A stretch of DNA of 64,000 nucleotides from Tenacibaculum sp. (GTDB lineage: Bacteria > Bacteroidota > Bacteroidia > Flavobacteriales > Flavobacteriaceae): the NCBI GenBank assembly GCA_018456245.1, contig JAGYHQ010000003.1:1-64000 (forward strand), written 5' to 3'. Under the pieces are notes generated by a model that was not told the origin of the DNA, made no database searches, and saw only the letters and a list, made by a program, of their open reading frames with translations. Positions 8,763 to 18,533 of the stretch are shown in pieces (the first letter of the stretch is position 1; each line of letters begins with the position of its first letter). The position numbers and the translations under genes were made by a program.

Positions 8763-9962
8763 CTACTTATAAAGTTTATCCTTTAATTTCAATACCTCAT
8801 CACTTACTTTCTTTCTCACTACTTTTGCGTAATGTTCTTGTGTAATTGTTATTTTAGAATGACCTAATAATTCACTAACAATTTCCATAGGAACATCATT
8901 ATAAAGTAATACTGTTGTAGCAAAAGTTTTCCTTGCAATATGATGAGTTAAATTCTTATCAATTCCTGTAAAATCTGCAATCTCTTTTAAATACGAATTA
9001 AATCTTTGGTTTGATATTTTAGGTAATTCATTATTATACTTTATTAGAATTTCTTTTGCTTTTGGTAGTAGAGGAATTGATACCTTTGATTTAGTTTTCT
9101 TTCTATACATCTCAATCCATTCATTACCATCAAAACCTACTTGAATGTGTTTAGATACATCTAAATTATTCATTTCAGCATATGCAAGTCCTGTATAGCA
9201 ACAGAATATAAATAAATCTTTAACTACTTGTAATCTATTCTGCTTTAGATGGATTGTTTCTAATGATTTTAATTCATCAGTAGTTAAAAAAATAACCTTT
9301 GTTTTAACCTTTTTTACTTTGTGCCCAACAAAAGGTAGTTTATTTATATACCCTTTTACCATTGCTGATTTTACAACCATTTTAAATCTCTGTATATCCT
9401 TGTTAATGGTAATCTGTTTTTTATTCTTTACTGATTTTAAATAAAATTCGAATTCATTTAAAAAATCTAAATTTAGTTTGTTAAGTAATACATCATTTTT
9501 CTTGTATTTCCACTTAACAAAACCTTTAAGGTCTTGCATAATGTACTTAAACTTATTCCAAGTGACTTGTTTAATATCTACACCAATTAATTTTTTATGA
9601 TTTTCAATAAACTCTTTGTAATACTCCAATACATCATATTCTTTTTTTATGGTTTTACCTTTGTATTTCAAATAAATATCTTCTACATCAAAAACCTTTT
9701 CATTAACTTGTAGAAATAAAAAAGCCTGATTAATTTTTTGCTTAATCAGACTTAGTTGAGTATTTATAAAGTTATTATCTTTATTGGGTGGTTTGGCTCT
9801 TTGTTCCTTATTGTACCAAAACTCTGGATTTATAAAAAATCCTGTTGAGAATATTTTACGTTTTTTATTATGAGTTATCCTACATCTTATAGGACACTTA
9901 TTTTGTTTGTTAATTCTGTTCTTTTGTAACACAAACAAAATAGTTATTTTATTATTATTCAT
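8763..9962 (-). CDS. Tyrosine site-specific recombinase (integrase)
   Basis: 399 residues with the domain order of Bacteroidota integrases: an N-terminal arm-binding domain (KITILFVLQKNRINKQNKCPIRCRI and STGFFINPEFW, residues ~1-90), a SAM-like core-binding domain (~100-200) and a C-terminal catalytic domain. In the last, CCYTGLAYAEMNNL is the Arg-I box region, HHIARKTFATT carries His-x-x-Arg, LLGHSKITITQEHYAKV carries the His and the nucleophilic Tyr. It is full length with no frame break. It is paired with a toxin/antitoxin and bounded by two related 29-bp repeats. It is probably the recombinase of a very small integrated element or of a remnant. Confidence 0.93.
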   Translation of the reverse strand: MNNNKITILFVLQKNRINKQNKCPIRCRITHNKKRKIFSTGFFINPEFWYNKEQRAKPPNKDNNFINTQLSLIKQKINQAFLFLQVNEKVFDVEDIYLKYKGKTIKKEYDVLEYYKEFIENHKKLIGVDIKQVTWNKFKYIMQDLKGFVKWKYKKNDVLLNKLNLDFLNEFEFYLKSVKNKKQITINKDIQRFKMVVKSAMVKGYINKLPFVGHKVKKVKTKVIFLTTDELKSLETIHLKQNRLQVVKDLFIFCCYTGLAYAEMNNLDVSKHIQVGFDGNEWIEMYRKKTKSKVSIPLLPKAKEILIKYNNELPKISNQRFNSYLKEIADFTGIDKNLTHHIARKTFATTVLLYNDVPMEIVSELLGHSKITITQEHYAKVVRKKVSDEVLKLKDKLYK

Positions 9963-9983
9963 TGTTTTATATAGTATTTTTAT

Positions 9984-10012
9984 GGTGTACCAATTTTAAA
10001 AAATGGTGTACC
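9984..10012 (+). repeat. Right 29-bp repeat (GGTGTACC-N13-GGTGTACC)
   Basis: The site lies 21 nt upstream of the integrase start. It has two direct GGTGTACC copies with a 13-base A/T spacer, the same architecture as the left site at 8108-8136, and similar flanking bases (ATTGTT..ATATAGT precedes both). It could be an integrase binding or att site, or an autoregulatory operator of the int gene. Confidence 0.55.
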
Positions 10013-10122
10013 TAATTGTATGCCTTTTTTAATTAAAAATTAGCCTAATTTTTATTAATAAATAGATAAGGGAAATTAAAGAAATAAATATAACTTTCTG
10101 GTAAATAGCATATAAAAACAAA

Positions 10123-10148
10123 AAAGCCACTCATTTCTGAATGGCTTT
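10123..10148 (-). terminator. Terminator of tRNA-Asn
   Basis: On the minus strand an 11-bp stem (AAAGCCATTCA, loop GAAA, one G-U) is followed by TTTTTG, directly after the tRNA. Confidence 0.85.
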
Positions 10149-10149
10149 G

Positions 10150-10223
10150 CTCCTCAAGCTGGACTCGAACCAGCGACCCTCTGATTAACAGTCAGATGCT
10201 CTAACCAACTGAGCTATTGAGGA
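10150..10223 (-). tRNA. tRNA-Asn (anticodon GTT)
   Basis: 74 nt. Acceptor arms TCCTCAA / TTGAGGA pair perfectly with discriminator G; the D arm is GCTCAGTTGGTTAGAGC, the anticodon loop is CTGTTAA with anticodon GTT, and the T arm has GGTTCGAGTCC. No CCA is encoded. The integrase lies downstream of the tRNA 3' end, a position often used by integrated elements. However, I do not find a second copy of the tRNA 3' end on the far side of the integrase/toxin genes, so the tRNA itself does not look like the attachment site. Confidence 0.97.
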
Positions 10224-10260
10224 ATTTAAGTTTGCAACACAATTACCTGTTTTGCGAATG

Positions 10261-10268
10261 CAAATATA
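10261..10268 (-). promoter_or_regulatory. -7 box of tRNA-Asn promoter
   Basis: Minus-strand TATATTTG is a perfect TAnnTTTG match 38 nt upstream of the tRNA. Confidence 0.65.
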
Positions 10269-10367
10269 ATATCATTTTTATATTCCACAAATTTTTTATG
10301 AAATTTTTTTATTGTTTTTTAAAGGAGGCTTTTTAAACAAAAATAAATTAGGTTTATTAAAAAACTG

Positions 10368-10375
10368 TACATTTG
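10368..10375 (+). promoter_or_regulatory. -7 box of the sucA operon promoter
   Basis: TACATTTG matches TAnnTTTG, 34 nt before the sucA start codon. Confidence 0.65.
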
Positions 10376-10408
10376 TTTTACGCCTAATAAAAAGTATATA
10401 AATGTAAC

Positions 10409-13135
10409 ATGGATAAGTTTTCATTCTTAAATGCAATGCATGCCAGTTTTGTTGAAGATTTGTATGAACAATACAAAGAAAATCCTAATGCTGTAGAACA
10501 AACTTGGAGAAATTTTTTCCAAGGATATGAATTTGCAAATAAAGATTATTCTGAAACTGAAGGAGAAGTTAGTGTTGAAATACCTGAAGAAGTTAAGAAA
10601 GAATTTTTGGTAATAGATTTAATAAATGGTTACAGAACGAGAGGACATTTATTTACTAAAACAAATCCTGTTCGTGAACGTAGAAAATATAGTCCAACTT
10701 TAGATATTGAAAACTTTGGTCTTTCACAAAATGATTTATCTACTGTTTTTAATGCGGGTGAAACTTTAGGAATAGGAGCAAGTACACTTAAAGAAATAAT
10801 AGAGCATTTAAAATCTGTTTATTGTGAATCTATAGGGGTAGAGTATATGTATTTAGGAAGTCCTAATGAAGTAAAGTGGTGGAGAGATAGGATTCATAAA
10901 AATAGTAATAAACCTAACTATTCTTTAAAAGAGAAGAAATATATTCTTAAAAAATTAAATCAAGCATCTACATTTGAGAATTTTCTTCAAAAAAAATATG
11001 TAGGGCAAAAACGTTTTTCATTAGAAGGAGGTGAAACATTAATCCCAGGTTTAAGTATAGCTTTAAAAACAGCTGCTGAAATTTACGGAGTTAAAGAATG
11101 TGTAGTAGGAATGGCACATAGGGGGCGTTTAAGTACATTGGTAAATATATTTAAGAAACCTATTAGAGATTTATTTAGTGAATTTGAAGGAAAGGATTTT
11201 AAAGATGAAAATATTGACGGAGACGTAAAATATCATTTAGGTTTAACGCTAAGTAAAACTTATAAAGACGGACAAGAAATTAAGATGAATTTAGTTCCTA
11301 ATCCGTCACATTTAGAAACTGTTTGTGCCGTTGTAGAGGGTATTTCACGAGCAAAAATAGATTTAGAATACAATTTTGATAGCAGTAAAGTTTTGCCCAT
11401 TTTAGTTCATGGAGATGCTGCTATATCAGGGCAAGGAGTTGTGTATGAAGTAGTGCAAATGGCACAATTAAACGGATATAAAACAGGAGGAACTATACAT
11501 GTAGTTGTAAATAATCAGGTTGGTTTTACTACGAATTATTTGGATGGGCGTTCAAGTACTTATTGTACTGATATAGCAAAGGTAACGCTATCGCCAGTAT
11601 TACACGTTAATGCAGATGATACCGAAGCCGTATGCCACGCAATGGAAATAGCAATTGAGTTTAGAATGAGATTTAAACGAGATATTTTTATTGATTTATT
11701 GGGATATAGAAAATATGGGCATAATGAGGGAGATGAGCCTCGTTTTACTCAACCAAAATTGTATAAAAGTATTGCAAAACATAAAACATCAAGAGATATA
11801 TATTTTGAAAAATTGTTAAATGAGAATAGTATTGAAAAAAGTTTTGTTGAAAAAATAACGAATAAGTACAATAAATTACTTGAAGAAGAATACGAAAAAT
11901 CTAAACAAGATAAGGTTTCAATAATAAATGATTTTATGCCAAAAGTATGGAAAGATTTTGAAAGAAAGGGCATAAATGAAATGTTGCAATCTGTTGATAC
12001 AAAATATCCTATTGATAAATTAAAGGCAATTGCAAAGGTAATTTCCATAACACCAAATTGGGCAAAATTTGTTCGTAAGGCAGAACGTATTTTAAAAGCA
12101 CGAGAAAAAATGGTTTTTGAGAATAATTCTCTTGATTGGGGGACTGCTGAAAATTTGGCTTACGGAACACTATTAGAAGAAGGATATAATATTCGTATTT
12201 CAGGGGAAGATGTGGAGAGAGGAACGTTTTCACATCGTCATGTAATTATGCACGATGAACAAACCAATGAACGTGTAAATTTATTAAACACAAACCCTAA
12301 TAATAAGGGAGAAATGAGTGTTTTTAACTCTAATTTATCAGAATACGGAGTTTTAGGGTTTGATTATGGTTACGCAATGGCTTCGCCTAATTCATTAACT
12401 ATTTGGGAGGCTCAATTTGGAGATTTTGCTAACGGAGCCCAAATAATGTTTGACCAATACATTTCTTCTGCCGAAGATAAATGGAAATTACAAAACGGAT
12501 TAGTAGTTCTTTTACCTCACGGTTACGAGGGGCAAGGACCTGAACATTCATCAGCAAGGATTGAACGTTATTTACAATCTTGCTCAGAAGATAATATGAC
12601 CGTAGCAAATTGTTCTACTCCGGCAAATATGTATCATATATTACGTCGTCAAATGAAACGTAATTTTAGAAAACCATTAATAGTATTTACCCCTAAAAGT
12701 TTATTACGTCATCCAAAAGCTGTAAGTAAAATTGAGGAACTGTCAGACGGAACTTTTAATGAAGTAATGGATGATTTTATTGATGTTAATAATGTGAAAA
12801 AAATGGTTTTTTGCACAGGTAAATTCTATTACGATTTGTTAGAAACTCGTGAAAAATTAGGAAGAAACGATATTGCATTAATAAGAATAGAGCAATTATT
12901 CCCATTACATAATGATAAAATTAAAAAAGTAATGGATAGGTATAAAAACGTTGAACGTTACATTTGGGCTCAAGAAGAACCTAAAAATATGGGGGCTTGG
13001 GGTTATATGTTAGAACGTTTTGAACACGCGAGGTTAGAAGTAATTTCAGATGATTATCGTTCTGCACCGTCGGCGGGTTCATATGCACGTTTTAAAAGAC
13101 GTCATCAACAAATAATTGATAAAGTTTTTGATTAA
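10409..13135 (+). CDS. sucA: 2-oxoglutarate dehydrogenase E1 component
   Basis: 908 residues; thiamine-diphosphate-dependent decarboxylase that feeds the E2/E3 complex to make succinyl-CoA in the TCA cycle. The N-terminus SFLNAMHASFVEDLYEQYKENP is the E2-binding motif of the family. The thiamine-diphosphate region is around GMAHRGRLSTL (~232) and HGDAAISGQG (~334), and the HRH segment (FSHRHVIMHDE, ~608) and PHGYEGQGPEHSSARIER (~705) are conserved active-site stretches. Full length. First gene of an operon with a small unknown gene, sucB and a leucine-rich repeat gene. Confidence 0.97.
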   Translation: MDKFSFLNAMHASFVEDLYEQYKENPNAVEQTWRNFFQGYEFANKDYSETEGEVSVEIPEEVKKEFLVIDLINGYRTRGHLFTKTNPVRERRKYSPTLDIENFGLSQNDLSTVFNAGETLGIGASTLKEIIEHLKSVYCESIGVEYMYLGSPNEVKWWRDRIHKNSNKPNYSLKEKKYILKKLNQASTFENFLQKKYVGQKRFSLEGGETLIPGLSIALKTAAEIYGVKECVVGMAHRGRLSTLVNIFKKPIRDLFSEFEGKDFKDENIDGDVKYHLGLTLSKTYKDGQEIKMNLVPNPSHLETVCAVVEGISRAKIDLEYNFDSSKVLPILVHGDAAISGQGVVYEVVQMAQLNGYKTGGTIHVVVNNQVGFTTNYLDGRSSTYCTDIAKVTLSPVLHVNADDTEAVCHAMEIAIEFRMRFKRDIFIDLLGYRKYGHNEGDEPRFTQPKLYKSIAKHKTSRDIYFEKLLNENSIEKSFVEKITNKYNKLLEEEYEKSKQDKVSIINDFMPKVWKDFERKGINEMLQSVDTKYPIDKLKAIAKVISITPNWAKFVRKAERILKAREKMVFENNSLDWGTAENLAYGTLLEEGYNIRISGEDVERGTFSHRHVIMHDEQTNERVNLLNTNPNNKGEMSVFNSNLSEYGVLGFDYGYAMASPNSLTIWEAQFGDFANGAQIMFDQYISSAEDKWKLQNGLVVLLPHGYEGQGPEHSSARIERYLQSCSEDNMTVANCSTPANMYHILRRQMKRNFRKPLIVFTPKSLLRHPKAVSKIEELSDGTFNEVMDDFIDVNNVKKMVFCTGKFYYDLLETREKLGRNDIALIRIEQLFPLHNDKIKKVMDRYKNVERYIWAQEEPKNMGAWGYMLERFEHARLEVISDDYRSAPSAGSYARFKRRHQQIIDKVFD

Positions 13136-13146
13136 TAATTAATAAA

Positions 13147-13500
13147 ATGGGAGACGAAAATAAATTAAAAGTAGGGCAGATTTGGAAGTATAATACCAAT
13201 GATAATTCTACAGTTATAATTTTAAAAATAGAAAGTCGTAGAGGTGTAGATATTGTTCATATAGCTGTTAATGGTCTTAATTCAAAAGAATTTAAAAATA
13301 TTGGGCATCTTCCATTTGATAAAAATACACTTATTGAAAGTTTAACCGAAATGATAAGTGAGGATAATATTTTGCCAGATTTTGAAGAGGGTTATAATCA
13401 ATGGAATGAAGCCTTTGAAAATGAAACAGGTGGAATTTTTACAATAAGTATTAAAGATGCTGTTAAATTTATAGTTGATATAGCAAATAAAGGTAAATAA
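13147..13500 (+). CDS. Unknown 117-residue protein between sucA and sucB
   Basis: A small acidic, soluble protein without signal peptide or membrane segment. It opens with [12 protein letters not shown], which recalls small barrel-like proteins, then strands with [12 protein letters not shown] and IVHIAVNGL, and an acidic C-terminal half ([21 protein letters not shown]) ending in a helix. I do not recognise a named family; proteins of this look are sometimes annotated as immunity-like. It sits 11 nt after sucA and 1 nt before sucB, so it is clearly part of the operon, where no such gene is usually found. Confidence 0.7.
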   Translation: MGDENKLKVGQIWKYNTNDNSTVIILKIESRRGVDIVHIAVNGLNSKEFKNIGHLPFDKNTLIESLTEMISEDNILPDFEEGYNQWNEAFENETGGIFTISIKDAVKFIVDIANKGK

Positions 13501-13501
13501 T

Positions 13502-14707
13502 ATGATTTTAGAAATGAAAATTCCTTCCCCAGGGGAGTCAATTACAGAAGTAGAAATATCATCTTGGTTAGTTAAAGATGGCGATTATGTAAAAAAAGAC
13601 CAGCCAATTGCTGAGGTAGATTCTGACAAAGCAACATTAGAATTACCTGCTGAAAAAAGCGGAGTAATAACTTTAAAAGTAGAAGAGGGGGAAGTAATAG
13701 AAGTTGGCTCTGTTATCTGTTTAATTGATGTAGATGCCGAAAAACCTGATAGTGAGGAAACACCAAAAGAAGAAAAAACATCGTTAGAAAAACCGTCTGA
13801 TTCAGTAGAAGTAAAATCTACCACTTACGCAAAAGGAACAGCGTCTCCTTCTGCAAGGAAAATTTTAGAGGAAAAAGGTATTAATCCCGATGAAATAAAA
13901 GGAACAGGAAAAGACGGTCGTATAATTAAGGAAGATGCTATTAATGCGGTTAAATTGCTAAAAACTCCAATAGAAAATGGTTTAAGAGGCTCTAATCGTA
14001 AAAAATTATCAATGCTTCGTAGAAAGGTTGCTCAACGTTTAGTTTCTGTTAAAAATGAAACGGCAATGTTAACCACATTTAATGAAGTTAATATGCAACC
14101 TATTTTTGATTTACGTAAAAAATACAAAGAAATTTTTAAAGAGAAGCACGGAGTAAGTTTAGGTTTTATGAGTTTCTTTACAAAGGCGGTAACAAGGGCA
14201 TTACAAATGTATCCTGATGTAAATTCAATGATAGATGGTGATTATAAAGTAGAGTTTGATTATCAAGATATTTCCATTGCAGTTTCAGGACCTAAAGGAT
14301 TAATGGTTCCTGTAATTAGAAATGCTGAAAATTTAACATTTAAGGGTATAGAAAGTGAGGTAAAACGTTTAGCCATTAGGGCAAGAGAAGGGCAAATTAC
14401 TGTTGATGAAATGGTGGGTGGAACATTTACAATTACTAATGGTGGTGTTTTTGGTTCAATGTTATCAACACCAATTATTAACCCACCACAAAGTGCTATC
14501 TTAGGAATGCATAATATTGTAAATCGTCCAATGGCAGTTGATGGTGAAGTGGTAATTCAACCAATAATGTATGTCGCCTTATCTTATGACCATAGAGTTA
14601 TTGACGGGCGAGAATCAGTAGGTTTTTTAGTGGCTGTTAAAGAAGCGTTAGAAAATCCTGTTGAATTATTAATGAATGGAGATATTGAAAAGGCTTTGGA
14701 AATATAA
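13502..14707 (+). CDS. sucB: Dihydrolipoyllysine-residue succinyltransferase (E2)
   Basis: 401 residues. Lipoyl domain at residues 1-77, with the lipoylated Lys in [11 protein letters not shown] (residue ~43). A Glu/Ser/Pro-rich linker spans ~78-115, the peripheral subunit-binding domain ~115-150 ([22 protein letters not shown]), and the catalytic domain follows, ending with the His/Asp motif SYDHRVIDG (~363). It transfers the succinyl group from E1 to CoA. The E3 gene (lpd) is not in the window. Tightly packed with the unknown gene upstream. Confidence 0.97.
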   Translation: MILEMKIPSPGESITEVEISSWLVKDGDYVKKDQPIAEVDSDKATLELPAEKSGVITLKVEEGEVIEVGSVICLIDVDAEKPDSEETPKEEKTSLEKPSDSVEVKSTTYAKGTASPSARKILEEKGINPDEIKGTGKDGRIIKEDAINAVKLLKTPIENGLRGSNRKKLSMLRRKVAQRLVSVKNETAMLTTFNEVNMQPIFDLRKKYKEIFKEKHGVSLGFMSFFTKAVTRALQMYPDVNSMIDGDYKVEFDYQDISIAVSGPKGLMVPVIRNAENLTFKGIESEVKRLAIRAREGQITVDEMVGGTFTITNGGVFGSMLSTPIINPPQSAILGMHNIVNRPMAVDGEVVIQPIMYVALSYDHRVIDGRESVGFLVAVKEALENPVELLMNGDIEKALEI

Positions 14708-14719
14708 AATTTAAATAAA

Positions 14720-15820
14720 ATGGGATATTCATTTAGAAATACAGAAAAATTTTCTATTGAAATAAAAAAAAATGAAGAACTAAACTTAGCTGAATTTATT
14801 GATAGAGCAAAGCATATAAGCGGAATACAAATAAATTCATTTTATTTTGAAGAGGGTATAAATATTTCTGAAGCTAATCAGGAATACATGAGGGAAATGC
14901 TTCAAATAAACCCTGATATAAGTTTTAGAATTTATGGTGGAGTTGATTTTGATATTGCTCAAATTAAATATTTATATTTTTTGAAAAATCTTTCAATTCA
15001 AGCTATTGGATGTATTTCTGGCTTAAATTTTCTTACTTCATTTAAGGATTTAAAATCTTTACGACTTGTATCAGATGAATTAGAAAATTTAGATTTTCTT
15101 GAACACTTAACTCAATTAGAAGTTTTCCGATTAGAGCAAAATTCAAAAATAATAAAAAATATAGATTTAACTCCCATTGCAAATTTAACAAACCTAAAAA
15201 CGATAAGTTTTAATGGCTATGGTAAAAATTTAGAAAATATATTTTTAAATTTAAATAAATTAGAGGTAATAAGGTTACGGTCTATTTCCTCTATAAATTC
15301 GTTGGAATGTATCTCTCATATTCAATCATTAAAAAAAGTAATAATTCAGTTAGGTGGAGTTTATAGATTATCAACTCTTGAAAAATTAAAAAACTTACAA
15401 TATTTACAATTATGGCGTATTAATAAATTAGAAGATATATCTTTTATCTCAAATATGAAAAATCTACAGTATATAGATTTAGAAACTTTAAATAAAATTA
15501 AAGAATTCCCAAATATTGAAAAATTAAAAAGACTAAAAAGAGTTAGATTAGCTTCTTGTAAAAATATGAGTGATTTTACTACTTTTTATAATACAAATTC
15601 TGTTACAGATTTTATTTATGAAAATGCGAATGATAATCATAGTCCAACAGATTTCTTACCTGTTATTAGTAATAAAAATATTACAAATATTGGAATTGGT
15701 TTTGTAAAAGTAAAAGACCAAAAAATAGTAAAAGAACTATTCATCCAATACAATAAGAAAGGAATGACACACCAATACCCAAGTTTTAGAGAAGAGTTTA
15801 AATTTATAAACAACTCCTAA
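14720..15820 (+). CDS. Leucine-rich repeat protein, cytoplasmic, function unknown
   Basis: 366 residues, no signal peptide or lipobox. From about residue 85 to 300 it shows irregular ~22-25-residue leucine-rich repeats: LKSLRLVSDELENLDFL, LEVFRLEQNSK, LKTISFNGYGKN, LEVIRLRSISS, LQYLQLWRINK, LQYIDLETLNK, LKRVRLASCKN. The N-terminal ~80 residues form a separate mixed domain. It begins 12 nt after sucB and is the last gene of the operon. LRR proteins bind other proteins; a role with the dehydrogenase complex is not supported by anything in the sequence. Toxin-immunity or stress roles are equally possible. Confidence 0.75.
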   Translation: MGYSFRNTEKFSIEIKKNEELNLAEFIDRAKHISGIQINSFYFEEGINISEANQEYMREMLQINPDISFRIYGGVDFDIAQIKYLYFLKNLSIQAIGCISGLNFLTSFKDLKSLRLVSDELENLDFLEHLTQLEVFRLEQNSKIIKNIDLTPIANLTNLKTISFNGYGKNLENIFLNLNKLEVIRLRSISSINSLECISHIQSLKKVIIQLGGVYRLSTLEKLKNLQYLQLWRINKLEDISFISNMKNLQYIDLETLNKIKEFPNIEKLKRLKRVRLASCKNMSDFTTFYNTNSVTDFIYENANDNHSPTDFLPVISNKNITNIGIGFVKVKDQKIVKELFIQYNKKGMTHQYPSFREEFKFINNS

Positions 15821-15855
15821 TTCGTATTCTTCGTATAAGGAATATTAAGTATAAA

Positions 15856-16215
15856 TTATTTACTAACCTTTAAAACATCATTTATAATTTGTTCAAGTTT
15901 TACTTTTGGTAAAGCTCCTGTTGCCATTTGTGGGTCTTCATTTATTGGGCAAAATAATAAAGAAGGTAGGCTTCTAATACCAAAAATAGCTGATACTTCT
16001 TGTTCTACTTCCGTATTAACCTTATAAATTACAATTTTTTCTTTGTACTCTTCGCTTAATTGCTCTAAAATAGGAGCTAGCATTTTACATGGAGAACACC
16101 AATCTGCATAAAAATCAATAATTGCAGGAAGTTTTCCTGTATATTTAAACTCGTTATTTTCTTCGTAATTAAATACTTTTTCTAAAAAAGTATCTTTTGT
16201 TAACGTTTCTACCAT
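15856..16215 (-). CDS. trxA: Thioredoxin
   Basis: 119 residues with a thioredoxin fold. The active site is WCSPCKM (Cys40 and Cys43), with Ser where the canonical WCGPC has Gly. The cis-proline loop is RSLPSLLF (~84). No signal peptide, so a cytoplasmic disulfide reductase is expected. The family call is safe. The CSPC variant is uncommon for the housekeeping thioredoxin but occurs in Bacteroidota. Divergent from the peptidase gene at 16331; a TAACTTTA on the minus strand near 16235 is a weak -7 candidate. Confidence 0.9.
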   Translation of the reverse strand: MVETLTKDTFLEKVFNYEENNEFKYTGKLPAIIDFYADWCSPCKMLAPILEQLSEEYKEKIVIYKVNTEVEQEVSAIFGIRSLPSLLFCPINEDPQMATGALPKVKLEQIINDVLKVSK

Positions 16216-16292
16216 TGTTTATATTTTTATGTAAAGTTAATAAATTAAGTTAAAATATTTATAAATAATTAAATAAATCATATATTTTATAT

Positions 16293-16300
16293 TAAATTTG
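16293..16300 (+). promoter_or_regulatory. -7 box of the S9 peptidase promoter
   Basis: TAAATTTG matches TAnnTTTG; an in-frame TTG at 16298 overlaps it and is therefore not the start codon. Confidence 0.6.
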
Positions 16301-16330
16301 GTACATCAATCAATGAATTATTATAAAAAT

Positions 16331-18466
16331 ATGAAAAAAGTAATTATCCCTATTTTAAGTGCAGTGGTATTTTTTACTGCTTGTAAAAAACAATCAGACG
16401 AAAAAATGATAAATGTAAAGTACCCAGAAACAGCTAAAAAGCCTGTAGTAGATGAATATTTTGGAGAAAAAGTAACCGATAATTACCGTTGGCTTGAAGA
16501 TGACCGAAGTAAAGAAACTGAAGAATGGGTTAAGGCTGAAAATAAAGTAACTTTTAATTATTTAAAGCAAATTCCGTATCGTGAGGAGTTGAAAAATCAA
16601 TTATCAAAAATATGGAATTATGAAAGAGTAGGAACACCTTTTAAAGAAGGAAAATACACATATTTTTATAAAAATGACGGATTACAAAATCAAGCAGTTT
16701 TATATAGAAAAGATGAAAATGGAAAAGAAGAAGTTTTTTTAAACCCAAATACTTTTGCTGAAGATGGAACGACTTCGCTTGACCAAGTTTCATTTACAAA
16801 AGACGGAAGTTTAGTTGCTTATTCTATTTCAGAAGGTGGTAGCGATTGGCGAAAAGTTATCGTAATGAAAACCGAAAATAAAGAAATTGTAGGTAATACT
16901 TTGGTTGATATAAAATTCTCGGGGATTTCATGGAAAGGTAATGAAGGTTTTTTCTATTCAAGTTACGATAAACCAAAAGGAAGTGAACTTTCAGCAAAAA
17001 CCGACCAACATAAACTATATTATCATAAACTTGGAACACCTCAAAAAGATGATAAAGTTATTTTTGGTGGAACAGATGCAGAAAAACACCGTTATGTTGG
17101 TGGGCAAGTTACTGATGACGGAAAATATTTATTAATTTCAGGAGCAACTTCAACTTCAGGTAATAAATTATTTATTAAAGATTTATCTAAAAAGAATAGC
17201 AAGTTAGTTACAATTATCAATAATTTTGATAGCGATACAAATTTAATCCACAACGAAGGAGATAAATTATTTTTAGTAACCAATTTAAATGCTCCTAATA
17301 AAAGAGTAGTTACTGTAAATGTTAAAAATCCTACTCCTAAAAACTGGAAAGATTTAATTTCAGAAACAGAAAATGTACTTGATGTTTCTACGGGTGGTGG
17401 TTATATTTTTGCAAAATATATGGTTGATGCTGTATCAAAAGTAAAACAATATGATTATAAAGGAAAATTAGTTCGTGAGGTGGAATTACCAGGAATAGGA
17501 ACTGCTGGTGGTTTTGGTGGAAAGGAAAAAGCAACGGAATTGTATTTTTCATTCCAAAATTATAAAACACCTACTTCATCGTATAAATTCAATCCAAAAA
17601 ACGGAAAATATGAGTTGTATTGGAAACCTGAAATTGATTTTAATTCTGATGATTATGAAAGTAAACAAGTGTTTTATACATCAAAAGACGGTACAAAAGT
17701 TCCTATGATTATCACCTATAAAAAAGGAATTGAATTAAATGGAAAAAATCCTACAATTTTATATGGTTACGGAGGGTTTAATGTTAGTTTAACCCCAAGG
17801 TTTAGTACTGCAAATGCTGTTTGGCTAAACAATGGAGGAATTTATGCTGTTGCAAATTTACGTGGTGGTGGAGAATATGGTAAAAAATGGCATAAAGCAG
17901 GAACTCAATTACAAAAGCAAAATGTTTTTGATGATTTTATTTCAGCGGGAGAATATTTAATTAAAGAAAAATATACTTCGTCAGATTTCTTGGCAATTCG
18001 TGGAGGGTCAAACGGAGGTTTATTAGTTGGTGCAACAATGACTCAACGACCAGATTTAATGAAAGTGGCACTACCAGCAGTAGGAGTGTTAGATATGTTG
18101 AGATACCATACATTTACAGCAGGAGCAGGTTGGGCTTATGACTACGGAACATCAGAACAAACTAAAGAAATGTTTAACTATTTAAAAGGATATTCGCCAG
18201 TTCATAATGTGAAAAAAGGTGTTGAATATCCTGCAACTATGGTAACTACAGGTGACCATGATGACCGTGTTGTACCAGCACATAGTTTTAAATTTGCTGC
18301 CGAATTGCAAGACAAACAAACAGGTAAAAACCCAGTATTAATTAGAATTGAAACTAATGCAGGGCACGGAGCAGGAACTCCTGTTGCAAAAATTGTTCAG
18401 CAATACGCTGATATATTTGGGTTTACACTTTGGAATATGGGAGTTAAAGAACTTCCTAAAAAATAA
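16331..18466 (+). CDS. Prolyl oligopeptidase family serine peptidase (S9), lipoprotein
   Basis: 711 residues from the ATG at 16331. The N-terminus [18 protein letters not shown] is a lipoprotein signal with the acceptor Cys at 18, so the enzyme is membrane-anchored outside the cytoplasm. A propeller domain spans ~75-430 and an alpha/beta hydrolase domain follows. The catalytic triad is Ser in GGSNGG (~560), Asp in HDDRVVP (~645) and His in GHGAG (~679). It resembles the periplasmic prolyl endopeptidase of Elizabethkingia/Flavobacterium. It cleaves short proline-containing peptides and probably works with the following M13 peptidase in peptide use. Confidence 0.94.
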   Translation: MKKVIIPILSAVVFFTACKKQSDEKMINVKYPETAKKPVVDEYFGEKVTDNYRWLEDDRSKETEEWVKAENKVTFNYLKQIPYREELKNQLSKIWNYERVGTPFKEGKYTYFYKNDGLQNQAVLYRKDENGKEEVFLNPNTFAEDGTTSLDQVSFTKDGSLVAYSISEGGSDWRKVIVMKTENKEIVGNTLVDIKFSGISWKGNEGFFYSSYDKPKGSELSAKTDQHKLYYHKLGTPQKDDKVIFGGTDAEKHRYVGGQVTDDGKYLLISGATSTSGNKLFIKDLSKKNSKLVTIINNFDSDTNLIHNEGDKLFLVTNLNAPNKRVVTVNVKNPTPKNWKDLISETENVLDVSTGGGYIFAKYMVDAVSKVKQYDYKGKLVREVELPGIGTAGGFGGKEKATELYFSFQNYKTPTSSYKFNPKNGKYELYWKPEIDFNSDDYESKQVFYTSKDGTKVPMIITYKKGIELNGKNPTILYGYGGFNVSLTPRFSTANAVWLNNGGIYAVANLRGGGEYGKKWHKAGTQLQKQNVFDDFISAGEYLIKEKYTSSDFLAIRGGSNGGLLVGATMTQRPDLMKVALPAVGVLDMLRYHTFTAGAGWAYDYGTSEQTKEMFNYLKGYSPVHNVKKGVEYPATMVTTGDHDDRVVPAHSFKFAAELQDKQTGKNPVLIRIETNAGHGAGTPVAKIVQQYADIFGFTLWNMGVKELPKK

Positions 18467-18533
18467 TTGAAAAAAAAGTGTAACAAATTTTAAAAAATGA
18501 AGTCTAACTAAAAACAACTAATAAATAAAACTA

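Noticed and set aside
10150-10223. tRNA-Asn as attachment site of the integrase element
   Set aside because: The integrase lies downstream of the tRNA 3' end, but no second copy of the tRNA 3' sequence appears beyond the toxin/antitoxin genes; the 29-bp repeats are better boundary candidates.
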